DNA of 64,000 bases, taken from NCBI RefSeq assembly GCF_021646685.1, contig NZ_JAKJHW010000002.1, positions 248,001-312,000 on the forward strand. Reading direction: 5' to 3'. The notes beneath the pieces are model-generated. The model was not told where the DNA came from. It searched no databases and saw nothing but the letters and a program-made list of their open reading frames with translations. Below, piece after piece: positions 34,777 to 43,680 of this stretch (position 1 is the first letter of the stretch; each line of letters begins with the position of its first letter). The position numbers and the translations under genes are program-made. This DNA comes from Pseudalkalibacillus salsuginis (GTDB lineage Bacteria; Bacillota; Bacilli; Bacillales; Fictibacillaceae).

Positions 34777-35333
34777 CAACTCCTCAGGTTTTTCCCAATA
34801 GTCGTATCAAGTCCATCAATCGTTTTGGCATTTTTTTCACGTCGGTAATTTTCAAGCTTCGACGCTTTTTTCGTATTGGAGATATTCAATGTCTCCCGCT
34901 CACCCACATACTCCATGAACGGAACACTGTATCCACAGGACGTTGAAACTCGGTGGATGTTTGCTGTGATGATCTGTCGTATGCCTGGAAGAGGGTCGAA
35001 ATGCTTGATGTATGTTCCCCATTCTTCTGAATCAGGCAGGATCACTTTCCCGTTACCATACAGCCTCAAGATCTGTGGAGGACCTTCGAATGCACAGAAC
35101 ATGAAGGTGATCCGTTCGTTCTCCTCAATATGGCCGGTCGTTTCATTTCCACTTCCTGTCAGATCCAGATACGCGACTTCAGTTGGAGATAGGATACGCA
35201 AGGTATCATATCCTTTTGGTGAAACGTTCACGTGGCCATCCGCTGATAAAGGTGCCGTACTGACGAAAAAAAGATGCTGTTTCCTGATGAAATCCATGTG
35301 CTCCCTATGAATCTCTGAATATTGCTTTCCCAT
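34776..35333 (-). CDS. Pyridoxamine 5'-phosphate oxidase-family protein
   Basis: A 185-aa split-barrel flavin-binding protein. The N-terminal LFFVSTAPLSADGHVNVSPK is the typical FMN-binding strand of the PNPOx-like superfamily, and GSGNETTGHIEENERITFMF follows. These proteins reduce or bind F420/FMN-dependent substrates or haem; true PdxH activity is unlikely because its C-terminal domain is missing. It lies 19 bp downstream of the serine hydrolase gene. Confidence 0.8.
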   Translation of the reverse strand: MGKQYSEIHREHMDFIRKQHLFFVSTAPLSADGHVNVSPKGYDTLRILSPTEVAYLDLTGSGNETTGHIEENERITFMFCAFEGPPQILRLYGNGKVILPDSEEWGTYIKHFDPLPGIRQIITANIHRVSTSCGYSVPFMEYVGERETLNISNTKKASKLENYRREKNAKTIDGLDTTIGKNLRS

Positions 35334-35352
35334 ATTCCTCTCTCCTTTAAAA

Positions 35353-36486
35353 TTAGGATTTTACATTTTGAAGTACAGGATACTTAAATGGACGATTGAA
35401 CATGATGTTTTCTATTTCGAGCATGATTTCATGATGGGTCTTATTGAGTGGACCATCACTATAATCCAGATTGCTCATATAGATGATGGTGATTTCGTGA
35501 TCTGGATATATGACTATACCGCTGCTGTATCCTGCACCATAACCATCATGAGTAATTATTTTACCGAGTTTTTCATCCTTTTCTATTTTCCATCCATAGC
35601 CATATCCGGCATTCATTTCGGAATGGAAACCATAGGTATAATGAGAGCGACGACCATCTTGTAATTGAGTTGGTTGAAAAATTTGCTTTATTGTCTCGGT
35701 TTTTACAAGTCGATTTGTTTTAAACGATTCCGTCCATTTGTACAGATCATTGACTGTCGAACTGACTTGGCCATCACCTTTTGCTCCATCTAAGAAATAA
35801 ACGTAGGCGTGCTGATCGATTCCATCAGGTAACTCGAATCTATTTTCATCTTTAAAATAAATATAACCTTTTGCATATCCTTCAATCGGTTCTTCCATTC
35901 GTTGTGCAAACGCTCTAGTCCGTGTCATTCCAAGCGGGTCGAAAATATGATCTTTGAAATCACCATATGCTTGACCGCTCAATCTTTCAATGATTTCTGC
36001 AAGCAAGATGTACCCCGTATTACTGTACTCGAATTTTTCATCCGTATCTCCGATAAGTTCAGGCTCATTTTCAATGAAATATTCGATGATGTCCTTGTTG
36101 CACGCAATTCGATTCCGGTCCCAATGTTCTTCAAATATTTCTATATAATCCGGTAAACCAGATGTATGCGTCAAAAGGTTGTGGATTTTAATTCCTTTTA
36201 CCTGATATGGGAACTCTGGAATATACATATGTATCAGATCTTGAGCGTCCAATTTACCTTGTTCTTGTAAAATCATGATCGCCATACCTGTAAATGATTT
36301 TGTCAGGGATGCTATTTCGAACATCGTTTCCTTGTGAATGTTCTCATTTGTATCCACATTGGCTTTTCCCAATGTTTTGATAAAGACAGGTTTTTCTTTT
36401 TCCGCAGTTAATAACGCGCCACTGATCAATTTCTGACTGTTAAGATAGGTAACCAATTTCTCAAGTTGTTCCGTTTTTTCTGGCAT
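35353..36486 (-). CDS. Serine hydrolase of the class C beta-lactamase fold
   Basis: A 377-aa protein. The SxxK motif is in ASLTKSFTG (nucleophile Ser), YSNTGY is the YxN motif, and HDGYGAGYS near the C-terminus stands for the third (H/K-x-G) motif. Members are esterases, D-aminopeptidases or peptide-processing enzymes. No signal peptide is visible, so it appears cytoplasmic. GGAGG precedes the ATG. It overlaps the MFS gene by 26 bp, so pump and hydrolase are coupled, perhaps in detoxification or peptide handling. Confidence 0.83.
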   Translation of the reverse strand: MPEKTEQLEKLVTYLNSQKLISGALLTAEKEKPVFIKTLGKANVDTNENIHKETMFEIASLTKSFTGMAIMILQEQGKLDAQDLIHMYIPEFPYQVKGIKIHNLLTHTSGLPDYIEIFEEHWDRNRIACNKDIIEYFIENEPELIGDTDEKFEYSNTGYILLAEIIERLSGQAYGDFKDHIFDPLGMTRTRAFAQRMEEPIEGYAKGYIYFKDENRFELPDGIDQHAYVYFLDGAKGDGQVSSTVNDLYKWTESFKTNRLVKTETIKQIFQPTQLQDGRRSHYTYGFHSEMNAGYGYGWKIEKDEKLGKIITHDGYGAGYSSGIVIYPDHEITIIYMSNLDYSDGPLNKTHHEIMLEIENIMFNRPFKYPVLQNVKS

Positions 36487-37753
36487 TCTCTTTCCTCCTT
36501 AATTCACTTGTAAGCTTAGAATCCATAAAGTACTTTGTTTTGGTCGGTAGTGTCGTCAACCACACCAACGTGATTGCAATCAACAGCATAAGGAATGACC
36601 CTGCGATTACAGCCGTTTGAATGGTGAATACCTCAACGGCCAATCCGATGACGATGATGAGGACTATTTGGAAAAGCGATTGGAACACATTGATAATACT
36701 TATCACCCGTCCCATGATTCCGACTGGCAGGTTGTTTTGATAGAAAGTGATGAATCCTGTGTTTCCAGCTGCCAATGCGAATGACAGAATGAAAAAACCG
36801 ACTGAACCTCCCACTAAAGATGTTGAGAACGCATAAATGAGATACCCGACAGCACTCATCAACGTCCCTATCCCGATAAGATGGCGCAACGGGATTTTAT
36901 CGGCAAAAATCGTGACAAACACAGAACCTGCAATGAATCCGATTCCAGCAATGCTGACCAATGCCCCATAAGCTCCCTCTGTGAGCCCCAACACCCTTCT
37001 TGTAAATACGACCTCAGTAGAATCCAGCGCAGCCGTGAACACCATCGTGATTTCGAAAAGAGCATAAACGCCCATAACATATGCTGCTTTTTTACTGAAC
37101 GACAAGACTGTTCTCCAATCTTCTTTTATGACCTGTAAGTCAAGCCGTTCACCTGCAGGCAAGCCTTTTGTATCCATGCCTGGTAAAAATACGATAATCA
37201 ATCCGGATATCAGAAACGACAGTGCATTCATATAGATTGCAAGCTCTGGTGAGCCGATGAAAACTAGGGCTCCCGCTATTGCAGGCCCAATGACAAAAGC
37301 ACCAGAGGACATTAGATTATGTAACGAGTTGAAGCGTTTCCTCCTCTTGCCGGGTACCAATTCAGTAATATAAGTTGTGGCCGTCGGATGGAAAAATGAA
37401 CTTCCCATATTGACCAGAAGTACACAAAGATAGATTAACAGGATTGAGGAAAAGAACGGGATGAAGGCGACTAATCCAGCACGGATCACATCGAGCATGA
37501 TCATGATTCGCCGTTTATCGAATCGGTCGATGATACTGCCTGACCAGAAGCTGGTCAATAACGAAGCGAATGGTTTCAGAAGATAGAGGCCAGCGACAGC
37601 TGCAGCTGATCCATAAACATTCAAAATCATCAGGTTCAATGCGATAAGGTAGATCCAATCCCCTAGGTTAGAGATTCCGATTCCCGCTAAAAGTAAAGAC
37701 GGATTCTTCCACTCCTTTTTCCATACACGATAAGTTGTTGTCCCAAAATACAT
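36461..37753 (-). CDS. MFS transporter, first gene of hydrolase operon
   Basis: A 430-aa protein with 12 helices of the MFS_3 (macrolide/enterobactin exporter-like) type: LLLAGIGISNLGDWIYLIAL at the start and SGSIIDRFDKRRIM as motif A. The ATG at 37753 follows GGAAGGTG; the frame runs 15 codons further without a ribosome site. It heads the operon MFS - serine hydrolase - PNPOx - nucleotidyltransferase remnant. Probable export of a hydrophobic compound. Confidence 0.83.
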   Translation of the reverse strand: MYFGTTTYRVWKKEWKNPSLLLAGIGISNLGDWIYLIALNLMILNVYGSAAAVAGLYLLKPFASLLTSFWSGSIIDRFDKRRIMIMLDVIRAGLVAFIPFFSSILLIYLCVLLVNMGSSFFHPTATTYITELVPGKRRKRFNSLHNLMSSGAFVIGPAIAGALVFIGSPELAIYMNALSFLISGLIIVFLPGMDTKGLPAGERLDLQVIKEDWRTVLSFSKKAAYVMGVYALFEITMVFTAALDSTEVVFTRRVLGLTEGAYGALVSIAGIGFIAGSVFVTIFADKIPLRHLIGIGTLMSAVGYLIYAFSTSLVGGSVGFFILSFALAAGNTGFITFYQNNLPVGIMGRVISIINVFQSLFQIVLIIVIGLAVEVFTIQTAVIAGSFLMLLIAITLVWLTTLPTKTKYFMDSKLTSELRRKENARKNGTT

Positions 37754-37837
37754 CACACCTTCCAAAGAGATTTCTATATACATTAACTCAACTTCCACAA
37801 TTTCACAATAGAAAATATTGAAGTTTTTGATAAGAAT

Positions 37838-37871
37838 TAAAAACGAGTGTGAACAACCACACTCGTTTTTT
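37838..37871. terminator. Bidirectional terminator behind the CotG-like gene
   Basis: AAACGAGTGTG / CACACTCGTTT stem, T-runs on both strands; 17 bases after the CotG-like stop. Confidence 0.85.
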
Positions 37872-37887
37872 AAGAGATCAGGAGATT

Positions 37888-38412
37888 TTAGAATAGTTCC
37901 CAGACACGCTTACAGTCACAGCTGCTTCGTTTCTTTTTGAAGTCATCAAATTTATCAAATTTGTCAAACTTACAGTCATGGTCATCCCATTTGCCAGAAC
38001 CATGCACCTTGAAGCAATCACATTTGAAGTGGCTGTGCTTCTTTTTGCAATCATCATGTTTGAAATCAAAACTTGGATTATATTTTGATTTACCAGTCTT
38101 GCTGCTATAGCCATAGCTTCGCTTCTTTTTCCAGTCATCATAGCCAGAGCTTCGCTTCTTTTTGCAGTCATACCCAGAGCTTCGCTTCTTTTTGCAGTCG
38201 TCATATCTACCGCTGCTCTTTCTGCAGTCGAACTTGCCACAGCTGCATTTACCGCTGCTCTTTTTATGGTCGTGCTTACAGCTGCTTTTATGATGCTTCT
38301 TTTTATGCTTATGATGTTTTTTCTTATGGTCCTTCTTCTTGTCATCCTTCTTTTTACAATCGCATTCATCATAATAATACTTTACTCCGATAAGGTTGTC
38401 CTTTTCGTTCAC
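37888..38412 (-). CDS. CotG-like spore coat protein, Lys/His/Cys/Ser-rich
   Basis: A 174-aa protein made largely of Lys, Asp, His, Cys, Ser and Tyr. A tract of KKKRSSGYD-type repeats (about residues 73-100) and KKHHKHKKKHHKSS resemble CotG/ExsB-type coat proteins, whose Ser residues are phosphorylated by CotH. Cys and His richness hints at crosslinking or metal binding. The start is GTG eight bases after AGGAGG; an overlapping frame (37878-38372) is compositional shadow. It lies about 19 kb from cotH, not adjacent as in B. subtilis. Confidence 0.75.
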   Translation of the reverse strand: MNEKDNLIGVKYYYDECDCKKKDDKKKDHKKKHHKHKKKHHKSSCKHDHKKSSGKCSCGKFDCRKSSGRYDDCKKKRSSGYDCKKKRSSGYDDWKKKRSYGYSSKTGKSKYNPSFDFKHDDCKKKHSHFKCDCFKVHGSGKWDDHDCKFDKFDKFDDFKKKRSSCDCKRVWELF

Positions 38413-38804
38413 AAACCATTCCTCCTTTCTCTATCAGATATTACATAATATTAAAGTGGAGATAGATTTGTAACGGCGAAAATACTAATTTTGCGGAATC
38501 AAATTACATATTATTTCAAAAAAATAGTATTGTTCACTTCCAAATCATTTACTATAATATGTAAATTCTATAGAAAGGTGGATATTAATTTCAGGGGGGT
38601 TTGCGGTATCTCAAAAACCTGGGGGATATACGGTTCAGTAATAGATAAACGCATTGGGACAAACTATTGGACTTCTGGAATATTTGATAGGTTTACAAAG
38701 ACCAGCCCAATCTGATTGAAAGATTTTATTGGAAGATATTAAAAAGATGAATATCGCGTCTACGATAAAATCGATTCCAATGGGTGAATCAGATATGCAA
38801 GCGT
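38413..38804. other. Intergenic stretch with no supported gene
   Basis: Frames on the plus strand are short and broken (for example VIDKRIGTNYWTSG at 38640-38700, then LEDIKKMNIASTIKSIPMGE before a terminator). They might be a decayed gene, but I recognise no family. The first 90 bases contain the CotG-like gene's promoter region, where I cannot assign boxes. Confidence 0.3.
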
Positions 38805-38837
38805 AAAACCACTCAGTTAAAAGACTGAGTGGTTTTT
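38805..38837 (+). terminator. Intrinsic terminator without an assigned gene
   Basis: AAAACCACTCAG / CTGAGTGGTTTTT stem-loop with a T-run. It implies a plus-strand transcript from 38.5-38.8 kb. Confidence 0.7.
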
Positions 38838-39062
38838 CCATTCTAGACAACCATTAAGTTGAGTGTATGTTTCATTAGATGCATACACTAAACGTCAGAT
38901 TATTATAAATACACAATGGCGAATAACCATTATTCCACTGACGATTTGGATAAACATTTGTCTCACTTTGACACCTTTGCTCGAAACAGTTTCAATTCAT
39001 TATCAGTTTTTGCATAATAAAAAAGAGATGATTATAGTCGTAACTTATGGAGGGCGGATTAT

Positions 39063-39227
39063 ATGTTAGATGTTAAAGACAAGGAAAAGGTGGAATTGGA
39101 AGACATATCCAGAAAGAAAGAAGAATTGATCAGGGTGGCCCAAACAAAGGGTTTAAATAGTAAGGAGACCCTCCAATGCAGCCGCGAACTAGACCATCTT
39201 CTTAACATCTATCAATCCCTATTATAA
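39063..39227 (+). CDS. Spo0E-like sporulation aspartyl-phosphate phosphatase, 54 aa
   Basis: The short ORF runs from ATG at 39063 (GGAGG nine bases upstream). ISRKKEELIRVAQTKGLNS followed by CSRELDHLLNIYQ is the Spo0E-family pattern, including the SxELD signature (Ser40, Glu42, Leu43, Asp44). These small proteins dephosphorylate Spo0A-P and restrain sporulation, or act on other regulators. The length is typical. Its last 16 bases overlap a convergent short ORF. Confidence 0.85.
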   Translation: MLDVKDKEKVELEDISRKKEELIRVAQTKGLNSKETLQCSRELDHLLNIYQSLL

Positions 39228-39379
39228 TGCTTATTGTTTTCTAATTTACATAAATAATCAGTCAGTTCGATCACTTTATCAAACGTTGATTGGTTCGGAT
39301 CATTCTGAAACTCATGGATTAATTTTCTGATTTCTTTTATTAGCACACTATGATCTTCGGCTTTTAAAGGAGTTTCCAA
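39212..39379 (-). CDS. 55-aa protein convergent with the Spo0E-like gene
   Basis: TTG start at 39379 with GGAGGT seven bases upstream. The product (KEIRKLIHEFQNDPNQ then TFDKVIELTDYLCKLE) is a charged helical hairpin with a regular heptad-like pattern. It resembles a coding sequence rather than noise, but I do not know the family. It overlaps the 3' end of the Spo0E-like gene by 16 bp in opposite orientation. Confidence 0.55.
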   Translation of the reverse strand: METPLKAEDHSVLIKEIRKLIHEFQNDPNQSTFDKVIELTDYLCKLENNKHYNRD

Positions 39380-39763
39380 TTGAATACCTCCTCATTCACT
39401 TTTGCTAGCAGATTAGCTTATCTTGTAATATAAATTCTATGATTAAAAGTGTGATGTCACTCTTTTTGAACTTAGACCTATCCAGATTATAGATGTTACT
39501 CCCTTCTGTAAAAATTCTACGAGATTCCAATATGTCTTTACATCTATCTTTACAGAATACTATAAACCTAATTATAAACATTGATTTAAAAATTGTGAAT
39601 ACATTAGATACAATATATTGACTGTTATTTATTTTAATTAAATCCAACTTGTCCTTAAAACTGTACTTTCATTATATATTTCTTTTCGAAAAGTTTCCCT
39701 CTATGGTGGGGCAGAACTCGTAAAGAAATAACTGGAAGCCCTAGTATTTATAGAGTACAATGA
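39380..39763. other. AT-rich intergenic stretch, nothing recognised
   Basis: An 80-codon minus frame (39405-39647) uses a TTG start without a ribosome binding site and has no family resemblance, so I do not call it. Confidence 0.3.
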
Positions 39764-39799
39764 CAAAAAAGGCTTACTTTAAATTCAGTCAGCCTTCTT
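39764..39799 (-). terminator. Terminator of the small membrane protein gene
   Basis: AAGGCT / AGCCTT six-base stem with T-run on the minus strand. Confidence 0.5.
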
Positions 39800-39804
39800 T
39801 AATA

Positions 39805-40065
39805 TTATCGGAAATATAGGATATAAACAGCTAATGCTGCAATGCCGAGGATGAAGGTCACAAGATAGATCATTGTCAACACCTTTAAATTGACTTTCAG
39901 CGACCGGGATTCATATTCATGGGACCTTTTCAATTGAGCGGCAGTACGATCGGCCTCCATTTCATATTCTCTACTAGTTTTATCCACTTTTCTCCCGACC
40001 ATTATTGTACCAGCCAGCGAAATGACACCTATCAGGATTACAATAATCGTCAAAATAGTATACAT
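39805..40065 (-). CDS. Small two-helix membrane protein, unknown function
   Basis: An 86-aa protein with helices at residues 2-22 and 62-84, joined by a charged cytoplasmic loop rich in Arg and Glu (KVDKTSREYEMEADRTAAQ). Strong GGAGAGGTG site before the ATG. Similar small proteins are common in Bacillus, but I cannot name the family. It is transcribed alone. Confidence 0.65.
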   Translation of the reverse strand: MYTILTIIVILIGVISLAGTIMVGRKVDKTSREYEMEADRTAAQLKRSHEYESRSLKVNLKVLTMIYLVTFILGIAALAVYILYFR

Positions 40066-40302
40066 GAAAACACCTCTCCAAAGGAATCTTCTTCATTGTC
40101 AGTATAAACCAGTACTAGTTTTGAATCTACCATTCCCATCTCCATACCCCCTTCCACTTAATAGATATATATGACAAATTGCCTAAAGACTAATAAGCAA
40201 AAGGACACAAATCCAGCCTCCAGCATTTCTTCCTTCCCCTTTTTTCTTTAAAATGATGAATACTGCCATAACACATCAAAATAGAGAGATAGGTGAACCA
40301 TC

Positions 40303-40929
40303 ATGAAAGGAACATCACATCTGCTTGTTGGCGGGGTTGCAGGATTGATTACTTCCAATGCTCTGCAAACCGATCCCACAACAACAGGTATTCTAATCGC
40401 GTGTGGAGGGATTACCGGTCTTATTCCAGATATCGATGTGGATGGGACGTTAAGCAACAAAATAACGAATACGCACAAATTCATCCAGACACTTGCACAG
40501 ATCATCGGTATTTTATTGATCATTTACAGCTTTGTGGAAGGGGCTGGTATGGAAAAGTGGTATGGCATGGGGACAGGCGCCGGAATCATTGCTGTTTCCT
40601 CGTTCATAACGAGAAGGCATATGCTTACAGTGTCCGGGGCAGGCGTGCTGATCGGCGGGTTCATGCTTCAGGAAAATTGGTTGTTCCTGCTGGGCATCTA
40701 CATAATCGTCGCTTCCTTCGTCCCTCATAGAAGCTACACACATTCGATTTTGGGCATTGTATTCTTCGGTATCATCGCTCATCAATTCGAAACTTCAATA
40801 GGAATCGAGGGAATTTTCATAGCAAGTCTTGCGGGTTATGCGAGCCATTTGATTGGGGATATGAAATTCCTGCCTGTCAATAAGAGAGGCGTGAAACTCT
40901 TTCTTCCATTCTCGAAATTGGAAATATAA
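40303..40929 (+). CDS. YdjM/YvsG-type membrane-bound metal-dependent hydrolase
   Basis: A 208-aa membrane protein of the DUF457/YdjM family. The N-terminal MKGTSHLLVGG, IPDIDVDGTLSNKITNTH and VPHRSYTHSILG motifs hold the conserved His/Asp set thought to bind metal. In E. coli ydjM is an SOS gene; the Bacillus function is not established. The ATG has AGGTGA upstream. It converges with tatC. Confidence 0.8.
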   Translation: MKGTSHLLVGGVAGLITSNALQTDPTTTGILIACGGITGLIPDIDVDGTLSNKITNTHKFIQTLAQIIGILLIIYSFVEGAGMEKWYGMGTGAGIIAVSSFITRRHMLTVSGAGVLIGGFMLQENWLFLLGIYIIVASFVPHRSYTHSILGIVFFGIIAHQFETSIGIEGIFIASLAGYASHLIGDMKFLPVNKRGVKLFLPFSKLEI

Positions 40930-40933
40930 CGAA

Positions 40934-40972
40934 CAGGGACTGTCTCGATGCGGAGCAGTCCCTGACGTTTTT
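40934..40972. terminator. Bidirectional terminator between YdjM-type gene and tatC
   Basis: CAGGGACTG / CAGTCCCTG stem with downstream T-run on the plus strand; it overlaps the region just after the tatC stop. Confidence 0.75.
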
Positions 40973-40973
40973 G

Positions 40974-41696
40974 TTAATAATCCAAATTCAGTTTCTTTTC
41001 GCGTTTCTTGTACACGAAAGTTGAAATCGTAATGCTTATTTCAAATAAGACCACTAAACAGACGAGTACTAGGATATCAGATAGGAAGTCCGGTGGTGTC
41101 AAAACGACAGCCAATACGGTAAAAGCGAAATAACAGATCTTCCTTGATTTTTTCAGACGTGTAGGATTAAGGATTCCTAACGCTGTTAAGAAGAGGACCA
41201 CGACAGGCATTTCAAACAGGATTCCGAAAGGCACCGTCATTTGGAAAAGGAAATTAAAGTACTTTTCCGTCGTGTAAAACATCTGGAAACCTTCGTTGGA
41301 TAGTCCCTGAAGAAAGCTGAGGACTGTTGGAAAAACAATTGAATAGCCGAATCCAAGACCGATGATGAACAATAAAAACAAGGCAGGGATCAGCATCAAT
41401 GTAGCCTTCCGCTGTTTTGCCTCTAACGCTGGAAGGACGAACCGCCATGTATGGTAGGCGGCCAACGGGATTGTCAAACTGATCGCGACAACCCCGGCGA
41501 TTTTAAAATAGATCCATAGAATATCCGTCGGGCCTAAAAGCGCCAGTTCGGTATCCAAATCCTTTACAAGGAATTGATAGATTTGTTCTACGAAAATGAA
41601 CCCTATGATGAAAAATGCGAGAAAACCAGCCCCGACGATGAGAATCCGTTTTCTTAACTCGGAAAGGTGATCGACCAACTCCAATTCTTGGGACAT
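40974..41696 (-). CDS. tatC: Twin-arginine translocase subunit TatC
   Basis: A 240-aa membrane protein with six helices and the TatC signature at the N-terminus (ELVDHLSELRKRI) and FGYSIVFPTVL, with TPPDFLSDILV near helix 6. TatC recognises twin-arginine signal peptides. It lies downstream of tatA and phoX on the same strand; the layout recalls B. subtilis phoD-tatAd-tatCd, where the translocase is dedicated to a phosphate-starvation phosphatase. A strong hairpin separates it from tatA. Confidence 0.94.
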   Translation of the reverse strand: MSQELELVDHLSELRKRILIVGAGFLAFFIIGFIFVEQIYQFLVKDLDTELALLGPTDILWIYFKIAGVVAISLTIPLAAYHTWRFVLPALEAKQRKATLMLIPALFLLFIIGLGFGYSIVFPTVLSFLQGLSNEGFQMFYTTEKYFNFLFQMTVPFGILFEMPVVVLFLTALGILNPTRLKKSRKICYFAFTVLAVVLTPPDFLSDILVLVCLVVLFEISITISTFVYKKREKKLNLDY

Positions 41697-41773
41697 CCCC
41701 TCAGCTCCTTTTACCTTTATTTAATTCAAGCGCAAATATTTTGGAATTCGGCTTATATTCTTTATAAAGAAGA

Positions 41774-41797
41774 AGAAAAGAGGAAATCCTCTTTTCT
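41774..41797 (-). terminator. Hairpin between tatA and tatC
   Basis: AGAAAAGAGGA / TCCTCTTTTCT is an 11-base perfect stem with a two-base centre. On the minus strand it is followed by TCTTCTTT. It could attenuate tatC so that TatA exceeds TatC, or protect the tatA mRNA. Confidence 0.55.
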
Positions 41798-41806
41798 CCC
41801 GGCTGA

Positions 41807-41989
41807 TTAATTTTTCTTTTCTTTTGCGCTTGTATCATCTGAAGAGACAAGGTCCTTGGTTGCGTTTTTGAATTCTTTCAACGTATTTCCGAATGCCCGC
41901 CCGATTTCAGGCAGTTTCGCTGGACCGAAAATAACGAGGGCAATAATCAAAATCAAAATCAATCCTGGAATTCCGATATTGAATGGCAT
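41807..41989 (-). CDS. tatA: Twin-arginine translocase subunit TatA
   Basis: A 60-aa protein with one membrane helix ([17 protein letters not shown]), the conserved Phe-Gly hinge, and an amphipathic helix ([17 protein letters not shown]). TatA oligomers form the export path. In Bacillus minimal Tat systems a TatA alone does both TatA and TatB jobs. It lies 18 bp downstream of phoX. Confidence 0.93.
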   Translation of the reverse strand: MPFNIGIPGLILILIIALVIFGPAKLPEIGRAFGNTLKEFKNATKDLVSSDDTSAKEKKN

Positions 41990-42007
41990 AATGCATTCTC
42001 CTTCCTA

Positions 42008-43639
42008 TTAAAATCCTGTGATTGCAACGACACCAGGTCGTGGCATAGAATCGCCGGCACGATGAGGCCATTTACTTGTAGGTTTTGAAAGGTCTTCGGT
42101 TTCTTCACCCGGATGCTGGACAGATAGGAACAATGTTTTCTCGTCAGGAGTGAAAGATGGACCAGTTAGCTCAGCTTCGACAGGCGCAGAAGCAAATTGG
42201 AACGCCACTCCTTCATTTTTACCATGGGTTGGGATGACGAACATGCCGTTGTTCCCGAAAGGCTCCCAGATCGTGCTGTTCAACTTGCTGCTGGAAATAT
42301 CAGTTACCGTCCAAAGGTTTCCATCTTCATCAAACGTCAGGTTGTCAGGTGCACTGAAACCACTCTGGATTCCGCCTGCCGCAAAGATTGAGAACTGGAA
42401 TTCAAGCGAACCATGGTCATCATTCTTTTCGAAAAACCTGGTAATATGCCCATGCATGTTTCCGTGATTGTCATTGTTCGTATGTGCGATGAATACTGTT
42501 CCATCAAACGGGCTGATTTCAACGTCTTCAGGTCGATCTGTCGGCGTACCGCCAACAAGGAGTGCTGCGTCATGACAGTTGACGACAACGTCTGCTTGCG
42601 ATTGGAACTTGGCCAACGATTCCTGATCATCACCGGCTGCTTTTTGAACCTCTTCGATTGTGAGCGGCACCCAGGCACCTTTACTGAAATCAGCCACATA
42701 AAGGGTCCCTGTTTCTAGAAGTTTCGCGTTCTTTTTACCAGCTTTCGGATCATATTTCCCTTTGCTGATGAACTTGTACACGCACGCATCCTTCTTGTCA
42801 TCTCCCATGTAGACGACAACACGGCCGTCTCTCGCGAGTCCCATGCATGTATTTTCATGATTGAAACGGCCAAGAGCAGTATGCTTACGGACCTGGAATT
42901 TTTCATCGAACGGGTCTACTTCGACAACCCAGCCGTAATGCGTTTCATCGAGTTTGGCTGCTTTTGAAGTAGATTCATAGTTTTCTTCACATGTCAGCAA
43001 CGTACCCCATAACGTTGCCCCACCAGAGCAGTTCGCGAATGTACCCTGTACTTTCGATGCACCTCCGATTGTATTCGCTCCTTTTGCTGGCCCAGTAAGC
43101 GCGATCGGTGTCAATCCAGTGACACGACGGGCATATTGGGAGGAAGTATCCATCGCCCATCCATCCGGTCCATTTACGACTTCGATGATCGAACCGCCCT
43201 GGTTATAAAGCATTTTTTCGATCTGAGCTTTTGAATAGTTACCTTCGATCTCTTTACCAAACACGAATTTATCGTCAACGTATTCATGGTTTACCCATAG
43301 CAACCCGCGTTCATCTTCCCCTTCTATCGGAAAAAATAACGTATAGTCATTGTTGAATCCGAAAGTGTCACCTTTTGCATTGATTTTGTCCCCATATGCT
43401 GCTACGACCTTATACGAATATCCTTTTGGCAGTACGAGATCGTCCATGCTCGTAGGTTCGATCGGGTTGAATTTTAAAGGGCCCATTTTCGGTATTTTTT
43501 TATTTGGTTTGTGGAAAGTGCCTTGCTGTGCCTTCACTCTATCTGCAATCCCATCTAATCCTGTACTAGCTGCTGCTAATGCCACCGTTCCAGTACCTAG
43601 GTATGTAAGGAATTTTTTTCGATCCATTTTCTTTGACAA
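42008..43639 (-). CDS. PhoX-type phosphatase (DUF839), Tat substrate
   Basis: A 543-aa protein of the PhoX/DUF839 beta-propeller family, with LLWVNHEYVD, GGATLWGTLLTCEENYES and GRFNHENTCMGL. Characterised PhoX enzymes are calcium- and iron-dependent alkaline phosphatases exported by Tat. The N-terminus MDRKKFLTYLGTGTVALAAA has the Tat layout, but the usual Arg-Arg is Arg7-Lys8. It lies upstream of tatA-tatC on the same strand, which suggests a dedicated translocase. A PhoP-like direct repeat lies upstream. Confidence 0.87.
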   Translation of the reverse strand: MSKKMDRKKFLTYLGTGTVALAAASTGLDGIADRVKAQQGTFHKPNKKIPKMGPLKFNPIEPTSMDDLVLPKGYSYKVVAAYGDKINAKGDTFGFNNDYTLFFPIEGEDERGLLWVNHEYVDDKFVFGKEIEGNYSKAQIEKMLYNQGGSIIEVVNGPDGWAMDTSSQYARRVTGLTPIALTGPAKGANTIGGASKVQGTFANCSGGATLWGTLLTCEENYESTSKAAKLDETHYGWVVEVDPFDEKFQVRKHTALGRFNHENTCMGLARDGRVVVYMGDDKKDACVYKFISKGKYDPKAGKKNAKLLETGTLYVADFSKGAWVPLTIEEVQKAAGDDQESLAKFQSQADVVVNCHDAALLVGGTPTDRPEDVEISPFDGTVFIAHTNNDNHGNMHGHITRFFEKNDDHGSLEFQFSIFAAGGIQSGFSAPDNLTFDEDGNLWTVTDISSSKLNSTIWEPFGNNGMFVIPTHGKNEGVAFQFASAPVEAELTGPSFTPDEKTLFLSVQHPGEETEDLSKPTSKWPHRAGDSMPRPGVVAITGF

Positions 43640-43680
43640 CCTTATCCACTCCTTGACTTTGTCTTTATCCTACAAATCAA

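Noticed and set aside
37878-38372. Alternative 164-aa frame over the CotG-like gene
   Set aside because: The frame at 37888-38412 has the ribosome site and coat-like repeats; this one is low-complexity shadow.
38491-38715. 74-aa plus ORF near 38.6 kb
   Set aside because: No ribosome site or family; possible decayed gene only.
39405-39647. 80-aa minus ORF
   Set aside because: TTG start without ribosome site, AT-rich random composition.
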